31,365 bases of DNA from CAYZXL01 sp964482435 (GTDB lineage: Bacteria; Auribacterota; JABMQX01): NCBI GenBank assembly GCA_964482435.1, contig CAYZXL010000058.1, forward strand, positions 1 to 31,365, read 5' to 3'. Position 1 is the stretch's first letter. Every line of letters begins with the position of its first letter. A model generated the notes under the pieces. That model was given only the letters and a program-made list of their open reading frames with translations, searched no databases and was not told where the DNA came from. A program made the translations under genes and the position numbers. Shown here one piece after another: positions 29,995-31,365 of the stretch.

Positions 29995-30191
29995 AGCTCG
30001 TTCGTCCTTCCGGCTTTGTGAGCTGCCAGGGCATCTTCCGCCAACCTGTCGAGTCTCCCGCTTCGGACGTCTTCTTCAATCTGCCGATCCCACTCGTCAG
30101 AGTCATACTTACGAAACCAATCCCGAAGAGCAGCAAGCTCCCCAGGACCAAGCTTCTGGATCTCACGTTCCAGCTTCTCCACTCTTGTCAC
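29991..30191 (-). CDS. Antitoxin partner of the ParE/HigB-like toxin
   Basis: 66-residue acidic and helical protein: VEKLEREIQKLGPGELAALRDWFRKYD, DEWDRQIEEDVRSGRLDRLAEDAL and a short basic tail. This is the pattern of a group of small antitoxins found directly upstream of RelE/ParE-type toxins with the HPSLHFK motif. The GTG at 30191 was chosen because GGAGG lies 9 nt upstream; a TTG at 30209 overlaps the predicted start region. Stop and toxin start overlap (ATGA). No separate DNA-binding domain is obvious, so autoregulation may use the toxin-antitoxin complex. Confidence 0.7.
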   Translation of the reverse strand: MTRVEKLEREIQKLGPGELAALRDWFRKYDSDEWDRQIEEDVRSGRLDRLAEDALAAHKAGRTNEL

Positions 30192-30508
30192 GACTCTCAA
30201 CCTCCACAAACACTATACCATTTTTCCCTCAGTTATTGACAAGGGCTAACGCTGCGCAAGCCCCGGGGCCGAGAGGTCAGTGTCTCGGGTGTCTCAATCC
30301 AGCCCCGCGATTGGGGGCGACGCAGGCCGGGGCCCCGACCCCTGACGACTCCCGCGGTTCCAGTCCACGCCCCCTGCCTCGCTTCCCTTGACTTCCTCTA
30401 CAACAAAAAGCGAAAGGGGCTTATTTTCCCTCAGGGTATGCCGAGCGACAGAGCTTCAGCCGCGCCCAGCACCTGAGCTGCGACCGCGTGTGAGGCGCCA
30501 ACGACCCG
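30192..30508. other. Intergenic region upstream of the ParE-like pair
   Basis: No gene is supported. It contains the promoter of the toxin-antitoxin pair (30212-30242), an inverted repeat CCGAGA/TCTCGG (30269-30288) next to the 8-bp palindrome CCCCGGGG (30261-30268), and a GCCCC/GGGGC hairpin at about 30302-30317. No tRNA or terminator was recognised. Confidence 0.5.
30212..30242 (-). promoter_or_regulatory. Possible sigma-70 promoter for the ParE-like antitoxin-toxin pair
   Basis: On the minus strand TTGTCA (30237-30242) and TATAGT (30212-30217) are 19 bp apart, slightly longer than ideal. Confidence 0.4.
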
Positions 30509-30748
30509 CTATAGGGAGTACACCGGCACCAGCACTTCGCGCTGCGCCTTTCGGCGTCCCCGAATGCTCTCCTCGACGGTCTTCAGGACGTTAGCGCTAT
30601 AGTAGCGGGCTCCACATCGCTTGCATACGCCAGCGGGGACATCTTCGATAAGAACATAGCGACTCCTCACCTTGCGATGTAAGGTTACGCGCTTTTCTAC
30701 AATCTCCCCACCACAACACTCACACGTTTCGCCTTCCCAGAAGTCCAT
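30509..30748 (-). CDS. YgiT-type zinc finger protein (MqsA N-terminal family antitoxin)
   Basis: 79-residue protein. A zinc site is formed by C9-x2-C12 (CECCGG) and C42-x2-C45 (CKRCGA), with the intervening EKRVTLHRKVRSRYVLIEDVPA and the following ARYYSANVLKTVEESIRG typical of YgiT-type zinc fingers. The DNA-binding C-terminal domain of MqsA is absent, as in other short members. The ATG at 30748 was chosen because the family begins about 8 residues before the first cysteine; its ribosome-binding site is weak. Short YgiT proteins are commonly encoded just after a DUF4258 toxin; only a fragment of such a gene is visible upstream (30765-30893). Confidence 0.8.
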   Translation of the reverse strand: MDFWEGETCECCGGEIVEKRVTLHRKVRSRYVLIEDVPAGVCKRCGARYYSANVLKTVEESIRGRRKAQREVLVPVYSL

Positions 30749-30764
30749 CCAGTTTCTCTTGCGT

Positions 30765-30893
30765 TCAGAGCTTGGGTTTGTCTTCGTAAACCGTGATAAC
30801 CCGGACTTTGTTTGTTGCGGTGATACGACATACGGCTCCGAATCCTGGCTCGCCCGGCCCCTCGAGGCCCCACGTCTCCGAGAGGCCTGGCAT
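30765..30893 (-). pseudogene. Possible remnant of a DUF4258-like toxin gene
   Basis: A 42-residue frame ends AVCRITATNKVRVITVYEDKPKL and stops 16 nt before the YgiT-type gene. The VRVITVYEDKPKL end resembles the C-terminal strand of DUF4258 toxins ([VI]xTVYEPDPxxW), the usual partner of short YgiT antitoxins. The N-terminal part is not DUF4258-like and the total length is about half the family size. It may be a truncated toxin or a chance frame. Confidence 0.35.
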
Positions 30894-30915
30894 CCCTGCC
30901 GTGGCCTTACGACCC

Positions 30916-31365
30916 TCACACGTTCTCTGGAATGACGAACGGAGGGCGATAATCGCGCTTCAAGAGCTTGTTCGCTTCCGCGTCTCCGGGGAAAGTCTCG
31001 GTCTTCGGGTCGAATGTCAAAGTTCGTCCCAGCCGATAGGAGATGTTGCCGAGGTGGCAGAGGGCGGCTGAGAGGTGTCCTTCCAGAACGTCGGCGTTGA
31101 GGTCCTCGACCTTCCGGGTCCGGACGGCATTAATCCAGTTCTTGAAATGGTTTCCTTCGCCGCTTCCCCCGACGGGGCCAAGCTGGATTTGCTCCTTTGG
31201 CCGGCCGCGGTAAGCCTTGCCATCGAAGCCAAGCTTCGTCTGCGTCCCAGCCATGTAGCCTTCAGAACCGTACCACAGGTTGCCGGTTTTCTGTCCGTCT
31301 TCATCGTTGGTGAATCGCCCGCGGGTCTCGAAGACCAGGAGCGCTCCATCGTCGTAGGTGAAGGC
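30916..31365 (-). CDS. Gfo/Idh/MocA family oxidoreductase, C-terminal part (5' end outside the window)
   Basis: The final 149 residues are visible; the frame remains open to the right edge. The visible part begins AFTYDDGALLVFETRGRFTN, followed by KTGNLWYGSEGYM, GNHFKNWINAVRTRKVEDLNA, and HLSAALCHLGNISYRLGRTL, then TFDPKTETFPGDAEANKLLKR and DYRPPFVIP. These match the C-terminal substrate-binding domain of exported Gfo/Idh/MocA proteins of Planctomycetota-type genomes. It is a different protein from the one at 456-1841. The N-terminal nucleotide-binding domain lies beyond the window, so an export signal cannot be checked. Confidence 0.9.
   Translation of the reverse strand, partial: AFTYDDGALLVFETRGRFTNDEDGQKTGNLWYGSEGYMAGTQTKLGFDGKAYRGRPKEQIQLGPVGGSGEGNHFKNWINAVRTRKVEDLNADVLEGHLSAALCHLGNISYRLGRTLTFDPKTETFPGDAEANKLLKRDYRPPFVIPENV

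Overview
The window is about 31 kb of GC-rich bacterial chromosome carrying roughly 27 protein genes, most on the minus strand. No rRNA, tRNA, CRISPR array, transposase or phage gene was seen. Three traits suggest an uncultured member of the Planctomycetota/Verrucomicrobiota/Lentisphaerota group or a similar candidate phylum: many Tat-exported or lipid-anchored sugar-metabolism proteins (Gfo/Idh/MocA, xylose-isomerase-like TIM barrels, DUF362, DUF6599, GH20, FG-GAP/ASPIC), a minor pseudopilin operon, and dispersed palindromic repeats of the kind that litter such genomes. The phylum cannot be fixed from the window alone.

Layout. 1-455: two copies of a double-hairpin repeat. 456-1841: Tat-exported Gfo/Idh/MocA oxidoreductase. 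2121-3586: a 37-residue leader ORF overlapping, by an ATGA junction, a secreted SGNH-like protein. 3679-7455: minor pseudopilin operon headed by a winged-helix gene. 7842-9269: sigma-54 enhancer-binding protein, preceded by a near-consensus -24/-12 promoter. 9719-11303: YdjM-like membrane protein and ispE, overlapping. 11524-13566: secreted matrixin-type metalloprotease. 13821-14939: GH20-like glycosidase. 15255-18103: probable operon of secreted isomerase, DUF6599 lipoprotein and Tat-exported DUF362 protein. 18261-21554: ferrous iron operon (DtxR-FeoA fusion regulator, feoA, feoB). 21852-22577: membrane-anchored protein of unknown function. 22962-24620: a prolyl-tRNA synthetase homologue whose synthetic active site is degraded while the editing and anticodon-binding domains look intact. 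24696-27445: FG-GAP/ASPIC protein and SUMF1-like protein, overlapping by ATGA. 27993-28877: Tat-exported hydroxypyruvate-isomerase-like protein. 28972-30893: toxin-antitoxin cluster (brnTA, a ParE/HigB-like pair, a YgiT-type zinc finger) with two gene relics. 30916-31365: C-terminal part of a second Gfo/Idh/MocA protein.

How the genes work together. Iron uptake is a self-contained unit, with its iron-responsive regulator encoded first under a strong sigma-70 promoter with an adjacent palindrome. The sigma-54 activator lies directly upstream of the pseudopilin operon; a weak -24/-12 match and a pair of direct repeats 22 bp apart are consistent with control of pilus genes and of itself. The remaining exported enzymes suggest a saccharide-degrading lifestyle.

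The most unusual items are the catalytically degraded ProRS, the sigma-54 circuit, the leaderless brnT promoter and toxin relic cluster, the cysteine-cluster DtxR-FeoA regulator, and three dispersed hairpin families.
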